Shown here: positions 1-5,142 of the stretch, in pieces
Position numbering within the stretch: position 1 is the first letter of the stretch
How the letters are laid out: each line of letters starts with the position of its first letter
Source: Actinomycetota bacterium
GTDB lineage: Bacteria > Actinomycetota > Geothermincolia > Fen-727 > JAQURN01
Direction: 5' to 3'
DNA: 5,622 nt
Assembly (NCBI GenBank): GCA_028715585.1
Contig: JAQURN010000092.1
Coordinates: forward strand, 1-5,622
Made by a program: the position numbers and the translations under genes
Notes under the pieces: generated by a model
The model's database searches: none
What the model was told of the DNA's origin: nothing
Seen by the model: only the letters and a program-made list of their open reading frames with translations

Positions 1-171
1 TTCCGATCTATTCCTGGCTACGAGCGTGAGGGGAGAATGATGGTTACTGTAGGTGTGGGCTGTACGGGTGGGAGGCATCGATCTGTGGTTATAGCCAATG
101 AGCTGGCGAGGAGGTTGAACGAGCAAAGCCGTCCAGCAAACGTGATGGCTAGAGACATAGAAAAGTCATGA
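1..171 (+). CDS. rapZ: RapZ/YvcJ family protein, C-terminal 56 residues (5' truncated by window)
   Basis: The frame beginning at base 1 reads through to TGA at 169-171 and gives the last 56 residues of a RapZ (YvcJ) protein. The diagnostic motif is Gly-Cys-Thr-Gly-Gly-Arg-His-Arg-Ser-Val at fragment residues 20-29, in the conserved C-terminal domain, preceded by Tyr-Glu-Arg-Glu-Gly-Arg. The full protein is normally about 285-300 residues with a Walker A P-loop near the N-terminus; that part lies outside the window. Family knowledge: E. coli RapZ senses glucosamine-6-phosphate and guides decay of the small RNA GlmZ, while the Bacillus homologue YvcJ binds and hydrolyses nucleotides; the role in this organism is unknown. 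The ending reads Met-Ala-Arg-Asp-Ile-Glu-Lys-Ser, where I would expect His-Arg-Asp, so the His is replaced by Ala. The stop overlaps the whiA start by two bases, which suggests translational coupling. Confidence 0.93.
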   Translation, partial: FRSIPGYEREGRMMVTVGVGCTGGRHRSVVIANELARRLNEQSRPANVMARDIEKS

Positions 172-1112
172 ACAAAGCGGACAGAATGGCGAAGGAGGAA
201 CTTGCTCGCTACCATACTAACAAGAAATGCTGCAAGCTGGCTGAGCTCTCCGCGCTTTTTCATGTGAATGGAGTTTTCACTAGGCGAGCATTCGTCATGG
301 AAAGCGCAAACGTATATACCGCTAAAAAAGCTTATTCTCTCGTCCACGAGTTGTTCAGTCTTGAAACATCCGTAATCAAGGTGAAAGCGGATTCGCCTCG
401 AAGGCAAAATTTATACAGGGTTGAAATTCGCGAGCAGCCTGGATTTCACCAATCGCTCAATGAACTTGGCATTCTCGACTCTACCCTCTCTCCAATAGAG
501 GAGATTCCCAGGAGAATAACCTCCAGACTGTGTTGTGTTTCCGCGGCGTTGAGAGGAGGATTTTTGGGTGGAGGATACTTGGGTGACTTTTATAAGCAAG
601 CAGACCTTGAAATTACCAGCAGCTCGGAAAAAACAGCGGAATCGTTTCTGAAAATGCTAGAGAGGATATCTTTTAACGCGAAGATGCGCCATAGAAGAGG
701 CAACTGGGTTATCTACATGAAGTCTCGAGAACAAATATCTCGACTTCTTGCCACGATTGGCGCCCATCACTCGCATCTCGAGTGGGAGAACCGAAGAATA
801 TTGAACGGCACCAGAAACGAGGTCAACAGGCTCGTCAACTGTGATGCCGCGAATGCAAAGAGGACAGCTGTGACTTCCGCGGGGCAGATAGAAGAAATTC
901 TCGAACTAAAGAAGCGCGGACTTCTTGAGCATGCCGACCCAAAACTCGTCGAATTAGCGGAGAAGAGGCTTGAAAATCCCCATTGTTCCTTTGCCGAAAT
1001 CGGAAGATTACTTTCGCCTCCGGTTACAAAATCAGTTGTGCAAAACCGTTTTAGGCATTTGAGTGCCTTGCTTCAGTGTGCTAACGGAATTCCTTCATGC
1101 CCTGGGAAATAG
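168..1112 (+). CDS. whiA: DNA-binding protein WhiA (DUF199 family regulator)
   Basis: A 314-residue protein, close to the usual WhiA length. The N-terminal region starts with Glu-Glu-Leu-Ala (10-13) and a Cys-Cys pair (21-22) followed by Ala-Glu-Leu. A degenerate LAGLIDADG-like segment follows at about 128-149 (Leu-Arg-Gly-Gly-Phe-Leu-Gly-Gly-Gly); the acidic residue of active homing endonucleases is Gly here, as expected for a non-cutting family. Residues 220-243 (Asn-Arg-Leu-Val-Asn-Cys-Asp, then Gln-Ile-Glu-Glu-Ile) are the WhiA signature before the C-terminal helix-turn-helix at about 273-302 (Phe-Ala-Glu-Ile-Gly, Leu-Ser-Pro-Pro, Thr-Lys-Ser). WhiA is a transcription factor needed for sporulation in Streptomyces and influences division and chromosome segregation in Bacillus. 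I chose ATG 168 because it overlaps the rapZ stop and gives the usual spacing to Glu-Leu-Ala; ATG 186 is an alternative. Neither has a clear Shine-Dalgarno, so coupling to rapZ is likely. Confidence 0.95.
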   Translation: MNKADRMAKEELARYHTNKKCCKLAELSALFHVNGVFTRRAFVMESANVYTAKKAYSLVHELFSLETSVIKVKADSPRRQNLYRVEIREQPGFHQSLNELGILDSTLSPIEEIPRRITSRLCCVSAALRGGFLGGGYLGDFYKQADLEITSSSEKTAESFLKMLERISFNAKMRHRRGNWVIYMKSREQISRLLATIGAHHSHLEWENRRILNGTRNEVNRLVNCDAANAKRTAVTSAGQIEEILELKKRGLLEHADPKLVELAEKRLENPHCSFAEIGRLLSPPVTKSVVQNRFRHLSALLQCANGIPSCPGK

Positions 1113-1124
1113 GTGGTTGTTTTT

Positions 1125-1139
1125 CTCCTCCACGAGGAG
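1125..1139 (+). other. Small perfect hairpin after whiA
   Basis: A 6-bp perfect stem (CTCCTC at 1125-1130, GAGGAG at 1134-1139) with a 3-base loop begins 13 bases after the whiA stop. The T tract lies before the stem (GTTTTT at 1119-1124) and only CTTTCTGG follows it, so it is at best a weak intrinsic terminator for rapZ-whiA. It may instead stabilise the 3' end of the message or mean nothing. Neither strand shows a good downstream U run. Confidence 0.35.
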
Positions 1140-1187
1140 CTTTCTGGCAAACATCTGAATATTAAGTTCTTTTTCCGTATTTTATAC

Positions 1188-1218
1188 TTGGAGAACGAGC
1201 TATCTTGCGATATATAAT
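1188..1218 (+). promoter_or_regulatory. Probable sigma-70-type promoter for the gap-pgk-tpiA-secG unit
   Basis: A perfect TATAAT -10 hexamer lies at 1213-1218, 49 bases before the gap ATG. The best -35 match is TTGGAG at 1188-1193 (three of six consensus bases) with a long 19-base spacer, so the -35 is weak and an activator may assist. A second -10-like hexamer, TATACT, sits at 1183-1188 without a recognisable -35. The predicted start near 1225 gives a leader of about 43 bases. The -10 call is sequence-based; use by the cell is inference. Confidence 0.5.
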
Positions 1219-1235
1219 CTATGGCTGAATCGCAA
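1205..1235. promoter_or_regulatory. 7-bp inverted repeat flanking the -10 box, candidate operator
   Basis: TTGCGAT at 1205-1211 and ATCGCAA at 1229-1235 are exact reverse complements separated by 17 bases, with half-site centres 24 bp apart. The repeat brackets the TATAAT box and the expected transcription start, where a repressor would block RNA polymerase. The left arm lies upstream of the predicted start, so this would act as DNA rather than as an RNA hairpin. It matches neither the Rex nor the CIRCE operator consensus, and it is not the GACAC motif described for WhiA. The ligand protein is unknown. Confidence 0.35.
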
Positions 1236-1256
1236 AGTATTCGCTGAAGAGATAAA

Positions 1257-1262
1257 AGGAGG
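1257..1262 (+). promoter_or_regulatory. Strong Shine-Dalgarno for gap
   Basis: AGGAGG, five bases before the ATG at 1268. It is the closest match to the consensus, together with the one before tpiA, and it fixes the gap start; it fits the high expression expected of glyceraldehyde-3-phosphate dehydrogenase. Confidence 0.85.
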
Positions 1263-1267
1263 AACAA

Positions 1268-2263
1268 ATGGCAGTGCGAGTTGGAATTAATGGGTTTGGA
1301 AGAATTGGAAGGCTTGTCACGAAAGCAGCCCTTGGGCAGGGAAATATCGAAATCGTGGCGGTGAATGACCTTGCCGACGCCAAAACGATGGCGCATCTTT
1401 TCAAATACGATTCCGTCTTTAGGAAGTACTCTGGGGAAGTAGAGGTAGATGGGGGCAAACTAATCATAGACGGAAGGGAGATACAGGTTCTTTCTCACAG
1501 AGACCCTGAGGAGATTCCGTGGTCCAGCTTGGGCGTTTCAGTCGTGGTCGAATCTACCGGACTTTTTACAAAGAGGGATGGCGCAAGCAAGCATTTGAAA
1601 GCTGGAGCCTCAAAAGTCATTATCAGCGCGCCAGCCACCGACCCAGATATTACTATCGTCATGGGTGTCAACGAAAAGAAATACGATTCTTCCAATCACA
1701 ATATCATTTCTAACGCATCATGCACTACCAATGCGCTCGTTCCACTGGTTAAGGTGCTGATGGATAAATTTGGTGTCGAGAAAGGGTTTATGACCACCAT
1801 ACATGCTTACACGAACGACCAGGTCATCATGGATGCTCCCCACAAGGATCTCAGGCGTGCCAGGGCTGGAGCGGTATCTATAATCCCTACCACTACGGGG
1901 GCAGCGCGAGCAACTGGCCTGGTTATTCCGGAAATGAAAGGGAAACTCGATGGAATGGCGATGCGGGTTCCAGTGTTTGACGGATCGGTGGTGGACCTGG
2001 TCGCGATACTCGGCAAGGATGTGAGCGTTGAGGAGGTCAATCAAGCCGTCAAGGAAAAAGCAGATAAAGATGACCTCAAAGGGATACTTGCATATACAGA
2101 AGACCCCATCGTAAGCATTGATGTTGTTGGAAGCACCTACTCCTCTATTTTTGACGCTGCTTCGACAATGGCGATGGGTAACATGGTAAAAGTGGTTACG
2201 TGGTATGACAATGAATGGGGATACTCCAACAGAGTTGTCGATCTCATAAACTATATTTCCTAA
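1268..2263 (+). CDS. gap: Type I glyceraldehyde-3-phosphate dehydrogenase, probably NAD-dependent
   Basis: Catalyses oxidative phosphorylation of glyceraldehyde 3-phosphate to 1,3-bisphosphoglycerate in the cytoplasm, normally as a homotetramer. The 331-residue length is typical. The Rossmann motif Gly-Phe-Gly-Arg-Ile-Gly is at 9-14, and Asn33-Asp34 ends the second strand; an Asp there generally favours NAD over NADP. The catalytic Cys152 sits in Ser-Asn-Ala-Ser-Cys-Thr-Thr-Asn and pairs with His179 in Thr-Ile-His-Ala-Tyr-Thr. The phosphate-binding loop Thr-Thr-Thr-Gly-Ala-Ala (208-213) and the C-terminal Trp-Tyr-Asp-Asn-Glu-Trp-Gly-Tyr (312-319) are intact. The second cysteine often found four residues after the catalytic one is Ala156 here, which other bacterial GAPDHs also tolerate. 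First gene of a glycolytic run, with its own promoter and Shine-Dalgarno; pgk follows after 16 bases. Confidence 0.98.
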   Translation: MAVRVGINGFGRIGRLVTKAALGQGNIEIVAVNDLADAKTMAHLFKYDSVFRKYSGEVEVDGGKLIIDGREIQVLSHRDPEEIPWSSLGVSVVVESTGLFTKRDGASKHLKAGASKVIISAPATDPDITIVMGVNEKKYDSSNHNIISNASCTTNALVPLVKVLMDKFGVEKGFMTTIHAYTNDQVIMDAPHKDLRRARAGAVSIIPTTTGAARATGLVIPEMKGKLDGMAMRVPVFDGSVVDLVAILGKDVSVEEVNQAVKEKADKDDLKGILAYTEDPIVSIDVVGSTYSSIFDAASTMAMGNMVKVVTWYDNEWGYSNRVVDLINYIS

Positions 2264-2279
2264 AGGGAGTCTGGCGAAG

Positions 2280-3476
2280 ATGAGTAACGGAATCAAGACC
2301 ATTGATGAGCTTGATGTCTCGGGAAAGAAAGTTCTTGTTAGGGTGGATTTCAACGTCCCCCTGGATAAGTATGGAAACGTCGTTGACGACACCCGAATAA
2401 AGGGTGCGATTCCAACAATAAAATATCTTTTGGACCATGGAGCAACCCCTATCCTGATGTCGCACCTTGGTCGTCCAAAGGGTCAGGTCGTGGAAAGCCT
2501 GCGAATGGCTCCAGTGGGAAAGAAGCTCCAGGAATTGCTTGGGCATCCCGTTATTACCCTGAAGGAATGCGTAGGCCCAGCAGTCAAGAAAGCCATTGAT
2601 GAAAATCCAGGAAAAGTAATACTTCTGGAGAACCTGAGGTTCTATCCCGGAGAGCGTGACAATTCGCCTGATTTTGCCAAAGGACTTGCTGACCTTGCTG
2701 ACATATATGTGAACGACGCTTTTGGAACGTCTCACAGGTCTCACGCTTCCACGGTGGGAGTACCTGGATATCTTCCCTTTGCGATGGGCTTCCTTATGAA
2801 AAAAGAACTTGAGACTTTTCGAAAACTCCTTGAGGAACCAGAACACCCGTTTGTGGTGATTCTCGGTGGGATAAAGGTATCTGACAAGTTGGGGCTAATA
2901 GATAGCTTTACCCAGATTGCTGATACGATTCTCGTCGGTGGAGGGATGTGTTTCACCATACTGAAAGCCATGGGTAAAAATGTTGGTAATTCGGTAGTCG
3001 AGGAGGCTGAGCTTACCCAGGTTGCGGCGACGCTGAAAAAATCGAACAAAAAAGGAGCCAAGATAGTAGTACCGATAGACTTCGTCGTTGCCGACAGGTT
3101 TGACAAGGATGCCAATTACAAAATTGTCTCTGCGGATTCCATCCCAGATGGTTGGATGGGGCTGGATATAGGTCCGGCAACTGCCGAAAAGTATTGCAAG
3201 ATTATAATGAGGGCAAAGACTATTTTTTGGAACGGTCCGATGGGCGTATTTGAGTGGCCATCGTTCGCAAATGGAACCCGAAGAGTGGCTCAATGCATAG
3301 CTGAGAGCGAGGGAACTTCTGTCGTGGGAGGCGGCGATTCCGATGCCGCGATAAAGCAATTTGGGCTCGAGGGAGGAATCGATTTCATATCAACTGGTGG
3401 TGGGGCGGCGATGAGACTGCTCGAAGGGAAAGTCCTTCCCGCTATCGAAGCACTTCAAAACCTGGAAGAACAGTAG
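2280..3476 (+). CDS. pgk: Phosphoglycerate kinase
   Basis: Transfers phosphate from 1,3-bisphosphoglycerate to ADP, giving ATP and 3-phosphoglycerate; a cytosolic monomer with two Rossmann-like domains. The 398 residues match the normal bacterial length. Substrate-binding motifs of the N-domain are present: Arg-Val-Asp-Phe-Asn-Val-Pro (21-27), Ser-His-Leu-Gly-Arg-Pro-Lys-Gly (61-68), Leu-Arg-Phe-Tyr-Pro-Gly-Glu (119-125) and His-Arg-Ser-His-Ala-Ser (152-157). The nucleotide side has Gly-Gly-x-Lys-Val-Ser-Asp-Lys (196-203), Phe-Trp-Asn-Gly-Pro-Met-Gly-Val-Phe-Glu (316-325), Gly-Gly-Gly-Asp-Ser (350-354) and Ser-Thr-Gly-Gly-Gly-Ala (371-376). Position 198 is Ile where Ala is usual. The start is ATG 2280 with AGGGAG at 2264-2269, ten bases upstream. 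It lies 16 bases after gap and 24 before tpiA, consistent with one message. Confidence 0.98.
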   Translation: MSNGIKTIDELDVSGKKVLVRVDFNVPLDKYGNVVDDTRIKGAIPTIKYLLDHGATPILMSHLGRPKGQVVESLRMAPVGKKLQELLGHPVITLKECVGPAVKKAIDENPGKVILLENLRFYPGERDNSPDFAKGLADLADIYVNDAFGTSHRSHASTVGVPGYLPFAMGFLMKKELETFRKLLEEPEHPFVVILGGIKVSDKLGLIDSFTQIADTILVGGGMCFTILKAMGKNVGNSVVEEAELTQVAATLKKSNKKGAKIVVPIDFVVADRFDKDANYKIVSADSIPDGWMGLDIGPATAEKYCKIIMRAKTIFWNGPMGVFEWPSFANGTRRVAQCIAESEGTSVVGGGDSDAAIKQFGLEGGIDFISTGGGAAMRLLEGKVLPAIEALQNLEEQ

Positions 3477-3485
3477 AAAAATTTT

Positions 3486-3492
3486 AGGAGGT
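3486..3492 (+). promoter_or_regulatory. Shine-Dalgarno that fixes the TTG start of tpiA
   Basis: AGGAGGT, eight bases before a TTG codon. It supports the rare TTG start at 3501, because no ATG or GTG in frame comes before the essential Asn-Trp-Lys-Met-Asn motif. Confidence 0.85.
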
Positions 3493-3500
3493 CAGGAAAT

Positions 3501-4259
3501 TTGCGCACACCGATAATAGCTGGAAATTGGAAAATGAACCTTCTTGCAGAGGAAGGAAAAGAGCTGGTCAAAGAGATTTGGAAAAACATACCAGGACTCT
3601 CTGGTGTAGATGTAGTTGTCTGTCCCCCATTTGTGGACATACCTTCCGTTGCTAGCGCTATCAATGAGAAAGGGATGTCGATTGAGCTTGGGGCTCAGAA
3701 TATGCACTGGGAGGAATCGGGAGCCTACACTGGTGAAGTATCTCCGTTGATGCTCAAAGATTTAGGGGTCAAGTATGTAATCATCGGTCATTCGGAAAGA
3801 CGCCAGTTTTTTGGAGAGACGGACCAGGGCGTTAATCGAAAGGTAAAGTCGGCACTCGCTCACGAGCTTATTCCGATAATGTGTGTAGGCGAAAGTCTCG
3901 AGGAGAGGGAAGCGGGCCAGACTGAAGAAGTTATTACTGGGCAGGTGAAAAGGGGGATGTTCGAGCTTTCGGCGGAGAAAGCCTCAAATGTGGTTATAGC
4001 GTATGAGCCTATCTGGGCAATAGGCACTGGAAAATCCGCCACGGCGGAGGATGCCGAGAAAGTCATTTCTGGGATAAGGAAAACCGTCCTCGAGCTGTTT
4101 GATAAGGGATGCTCTGAGAAGGTAAGAATTCAGTACGGCGGAAGCGTAACACCTGAGAATATAGTTGATTTCATGGCAATGAAGGACATAGATGGAAGTC
4201 TCGTGGGGGGAGCAAGCTTGAAAGCCGATTCTTTCTCAGAAATTCTTAGGCGGGTTTGA
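3501..4259 (+). CDS. tpiA: Triose-phosphate isomerase, TTG start
   Basis: Interconverts dihydroxyacetone phosphate and glyceraldehyde 3-phosphate; a cytosolic (beta/alpha)8 barrel, usually a dimer. At 252 residues it is of standard length. Active-site residues are all visible: Asn9 and Lys11 in Gly-Asn-Trp-Lys-Met-Asn, His97 in Ile-Gly-His-Ser-Glu-Arg-Arg, and Glu169 in Ala-Tyr-Glu-Pro-Ile-Trp-Ala-Ile-Gly-Thr-Gly. The flexible loop six follows Glu169, and the phosphate-binding Tyr-Gly-Gly-Ser-Val (212-216) and Leu-Val-Gly-Gly-Ala-Ser-Leu (224-230) are intact. Translation begins at TTG, chosen because it lies eight bases from AGGAGGT and puts Lys11 at the usual distance from the N-terminus. 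The gap between pgk and tpiA is 24 bases and shows no terminator, so the genes are almost certainly cotranscribed. Confidence 0.98.
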   Translation: MRTPIIAGNWKMNLLAEEGKELVKEIWKNIPGLSGVDVVVCPPFVDIPSVASAINEKGMSIELGAQNMHWEESGAYTGEVSPLMLKDLGVKYVIIGHSERRQFFGETDQGVNRKVKSALAHELIPIMCVGESLEEREAGQTEEVITGQVKRGMFELSAEKASNVVIAYEPIWAIGTGKSATAEDAEKVISGIRKTVLELFDKGCSEKVRIQYGGSVTPENIVDFMAMKDIDGSLVGGASLKADSFSEILRRV

Positions 4260-4279
4260 TTTTTTAGGGAGCTCGATTA

Positions 4280-4309
4280 ATGGATGTGATTGAGATATGG
4301 GTATTTTAA
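4280..4309 (+). CDS. Putative 9-codon leader ORF overlapping the secG start
   Basis: ATG at 4280 opens a nine-residue frame (Met-Asp-Val-Ile-Glu-Ile-Trp-Val-Phe, then TAA at 4307-4309). AGGGAG at 4266-4271 lies eight bases before this ATG, the right distance for a Shine-Dalgarno, while it is 25 bases from the secG ATG at 4297. The frame overlaps the first 13 bases of secG in another reading frame. It could deliver ribosomes to secG by termination and reinitiation, or it could be chance. The product is unlikely to have a function of its own. Confidence 0.3.
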   Translation: MDVIEIWVF

Positions 4310-4539
4310 AAATAGTCCTGATCGTCATTCATGTCATCGTTTCGATTGGCTTGATAATAGGTGTTTTGCTCCATGCTGGCTCACAAGGAGGGCTTTCGGG
4401 TATTTTTGGTGGGGGTGGGGGCTCGATGTTTTCGGGTTCCTACATAATCGAGAAAAATCTAGACAAGATAACAATAGTCCTAGGGGCAGTGTTTGCGGCG
4501 ACCACGATTGCCTTGGTGTGGGTGTTCTCTCCCAAGTAG
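4297..4539 (+). CDS. secG: Preprotein translocase subunit SecG
   Basis: Small membrane subunit of the SecYEG channel that assists SecA-driven export. The 80 residues form two hydrophobic helices, about 4-26 and 58-77, joined by a glycine-rich loop (Gly-Gly-Leu-Ser-Gly-Ile-Phe and a run of five Gly, 31-42), the standard SecG plan. The loop begins Leu-Leu-His-Ala-Gly rather than the proteobacterial Leu-Leu-Gln, resembling actinobacterial homologues. The start is fixed at ATG 4297, since an in-frame TGA lies at 4291-4293 and no alternative start exists before the first helix. That ATG has no well-placed Shine-Dalgarno; the nearest, AGGGAG at 4266, serves an overlapping 9-codon frame. It follows tpiA after 37 bases, an arrangement conserved in many Gram-positive genomes, and is probably the last gene of the glycolytic unit. 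Confidence 0.95.
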   Translation: MGILKIVLIVIHVIVSIGLIIGVLLHAGSQGGLSGIFGGGGGSMFSGSYIIEKNLDKITIVLGAVFAATTIALVWVFSPK

Positions 4540-4557
4540 TAGCTATTGCTAGCTGCT
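4538..4557 (+). other. Hairpin at the secG stop codon
   Basis: AGTAGCTA (4538-4545) pairs with TAGCTGCT (4550-4557) through seven Watson-Crick pairs and one G-U, with a 4-base loop. It begins inside the secG stop codon. The sequence after it (TTGGTGTTGTG) is not a proper T run, so it is a poor terminator; it may protect the 3' end of the message or be incidental. Confidence 0.35.
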
Positions 4558-4599
4558 TTGGTGTTGTGCTAAACTACAAATAGATTAGAAGCTCGAGCG

Positions 4600-4626
4600 A
4601 GTGGGCGATTTGCCCACTTTTTGTTT
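4600..4626 (+). terminator. Intrinsic terminator between secG and rimP
   Basis: AGTGGGC (4600-4606) and GCCCACT (4612-4618) form a perfect 7-bp GC-rich stem with a 5-base loop, followed directly by TTTTTGTTT (4618-4626). This is a canonical rho-independent terminator on the + strand. It ends the gap-secG message, but it finishes only 14 bases before the rimP GTG, so it may also act as an attenuator for rimP-nusA. Confidence 0.9.
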
Positions 4627-4641
4627 AATTTGGGCGATTTG
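4602..4641 (+). repeat. 11-base direct repeat spanning terminator and rimP start
   Basis: TGGGCGATTTG occurs at 4602-4612, in the ascending arm and loop of the terminator, and again at 4631-4641, where its last G is the first base of the rimP start codon. The second copy can pair with the descending arm (GCCCA at 4612-4616 with TGGGC at 4631-4635), an alternative to the terminator stem. Possible regulatory meaning is inference. Confidence 0.6.
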
Positions 4642-5120
4642 TGGAAGAACAGGATTTTGCGGAGAAGTCAACTCGCGGGTTGGAGAAAGCCGTGGAAGAT
4701 ACTCTTCTGGGGCTAGGGCTCGAGTTGGTTGAAATTCAGCTTGGTTCAAAGAGCAAAAAACGGTTTGTTCGGCTCACCATCGATAAAAAAGATGGTGTAA
4801 GCGTTGAGGATTGCTCAATGGCAAATAAAGTCGTGGGCAAGCTGCTCGAAAGGGAGGGTTTTCCTAGGGGGGGATACGTACTTGAAGTAATGAGCCCTGG
4901 AATTTTCAGAATTTTGGAAACAAGAAAGGATTTCTCAAAAAGCGTTGGTAAGAAGGTAAAACTTAAGCTAAAGGAACCATTTGAAGGAGAGCGGACTATT
5001 ACAGGAATGCTTCGAGAGGCAAGCGAAAGACAACTTACTATTGAAGTTGGAGAAAGAAACATTCAGTTTGATTACGATTTTATAGAGGAGGCAAAGCTGA
5101 ATCCCGATTTACCCTGGTAG
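4641..5120 (+). CDS. rimP: Ribosome maturation factor RimP, GTG start
   Basis: RimP binds the free 30S subunit and is needed for its efficient maturation. The 159-residue product has the family plan: an N-terminal alpha/beta domain with Leu-Gly-Leu-Glu-Leu-Val-Glu (25-31), Val-Arg-Leu-Thr-Ile-Asp-Lys (43-49) and Gly-Val-Ser-Val-Glu-Asp-Cys (52-58), then Tyr-Val-Leu-Glu-Val-x-Ser-Pro-Gly (79-87) leading into the Sm-like C-terminal barrel. After Ser-Pro-Gly the usual Leu-Asp-Arg-Pro-Leu reads Ile-Phe-Arg-Ile-Leu, so a strongly conserved Asp is Phe. GTG 4641 gives slightly more N-terminal sequence than E. coli RimP; TTG 4680 is a shorter alternative. Neither has a Shine-Dalgarno. nusA follows after 22 bases, the classic rimP-nusA pairing. 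Confidence 0.95.
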   Translation: MEEQDFAEKSTRGLEKAVEDTLLGLGLELVEIQLGSKSKKRFVRLTIDKKDGVSVEDCSMANKVVGKLLEREGFPRGGYVLEVMSPGIFRILETRKDFSKSVGKKVKLKLKEPFEGERTITGMLREASERQLTIEVGERNIQFDYDFIEEAKLNPDLPW

Positions 5121-5142
5121 AGGGAAAAGAAGGGCGCGCGAG

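Noticed and set aside
549..620. LAGLIDADG-like segment as an active homing endonuclease or intein
   Set aside because: The motif belongs to the WhiA family fold; the catalytic acidic residue is Gly, and the surrounding protein is a full-length WhiA with a C-terminal helix-turn-helix.
1125..1139. Hairpin after whiA as a strong terminator
   Set aside because: The stem is only 6 bp and no T run follows on either strand, so it was kept only as a low-confidence hairpin.
1113..1267. Riboswitch or long structured leader before gap
   Set aside because: The TATAAT box at 1213 leaves a leader of only about 43 bases, too short for a known riboswitch class, and no terminator lies before the gap start.
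1718..2392. Long open frame (224 codons) on the minus strand across gap and the pgk start
   Set aside because: It lies antisense to two unmistakable glycolytic genes, resembles no family I know, and is a codon-usage shadow. The other minus-strand frames under gap, pgk, tpiA, rimP and nusA were rejected for the same reason.
4290..4583. 97-codon plus-strand frame overlapping secG
   Set aside because: It is out of frame with the clear two-helix SecG protein, is rich in Cys, Trp and Arg without domain logic, and has no Shine-Dalgarno of its own.
4540..4640. tRNA or small RNA gene in the secG-rimP gap
   Set aside because: The 101 bases show two separate hairpins but no cloverleaf, T-arm motif or CCA end; a tRNA would not fit beside the terminator.
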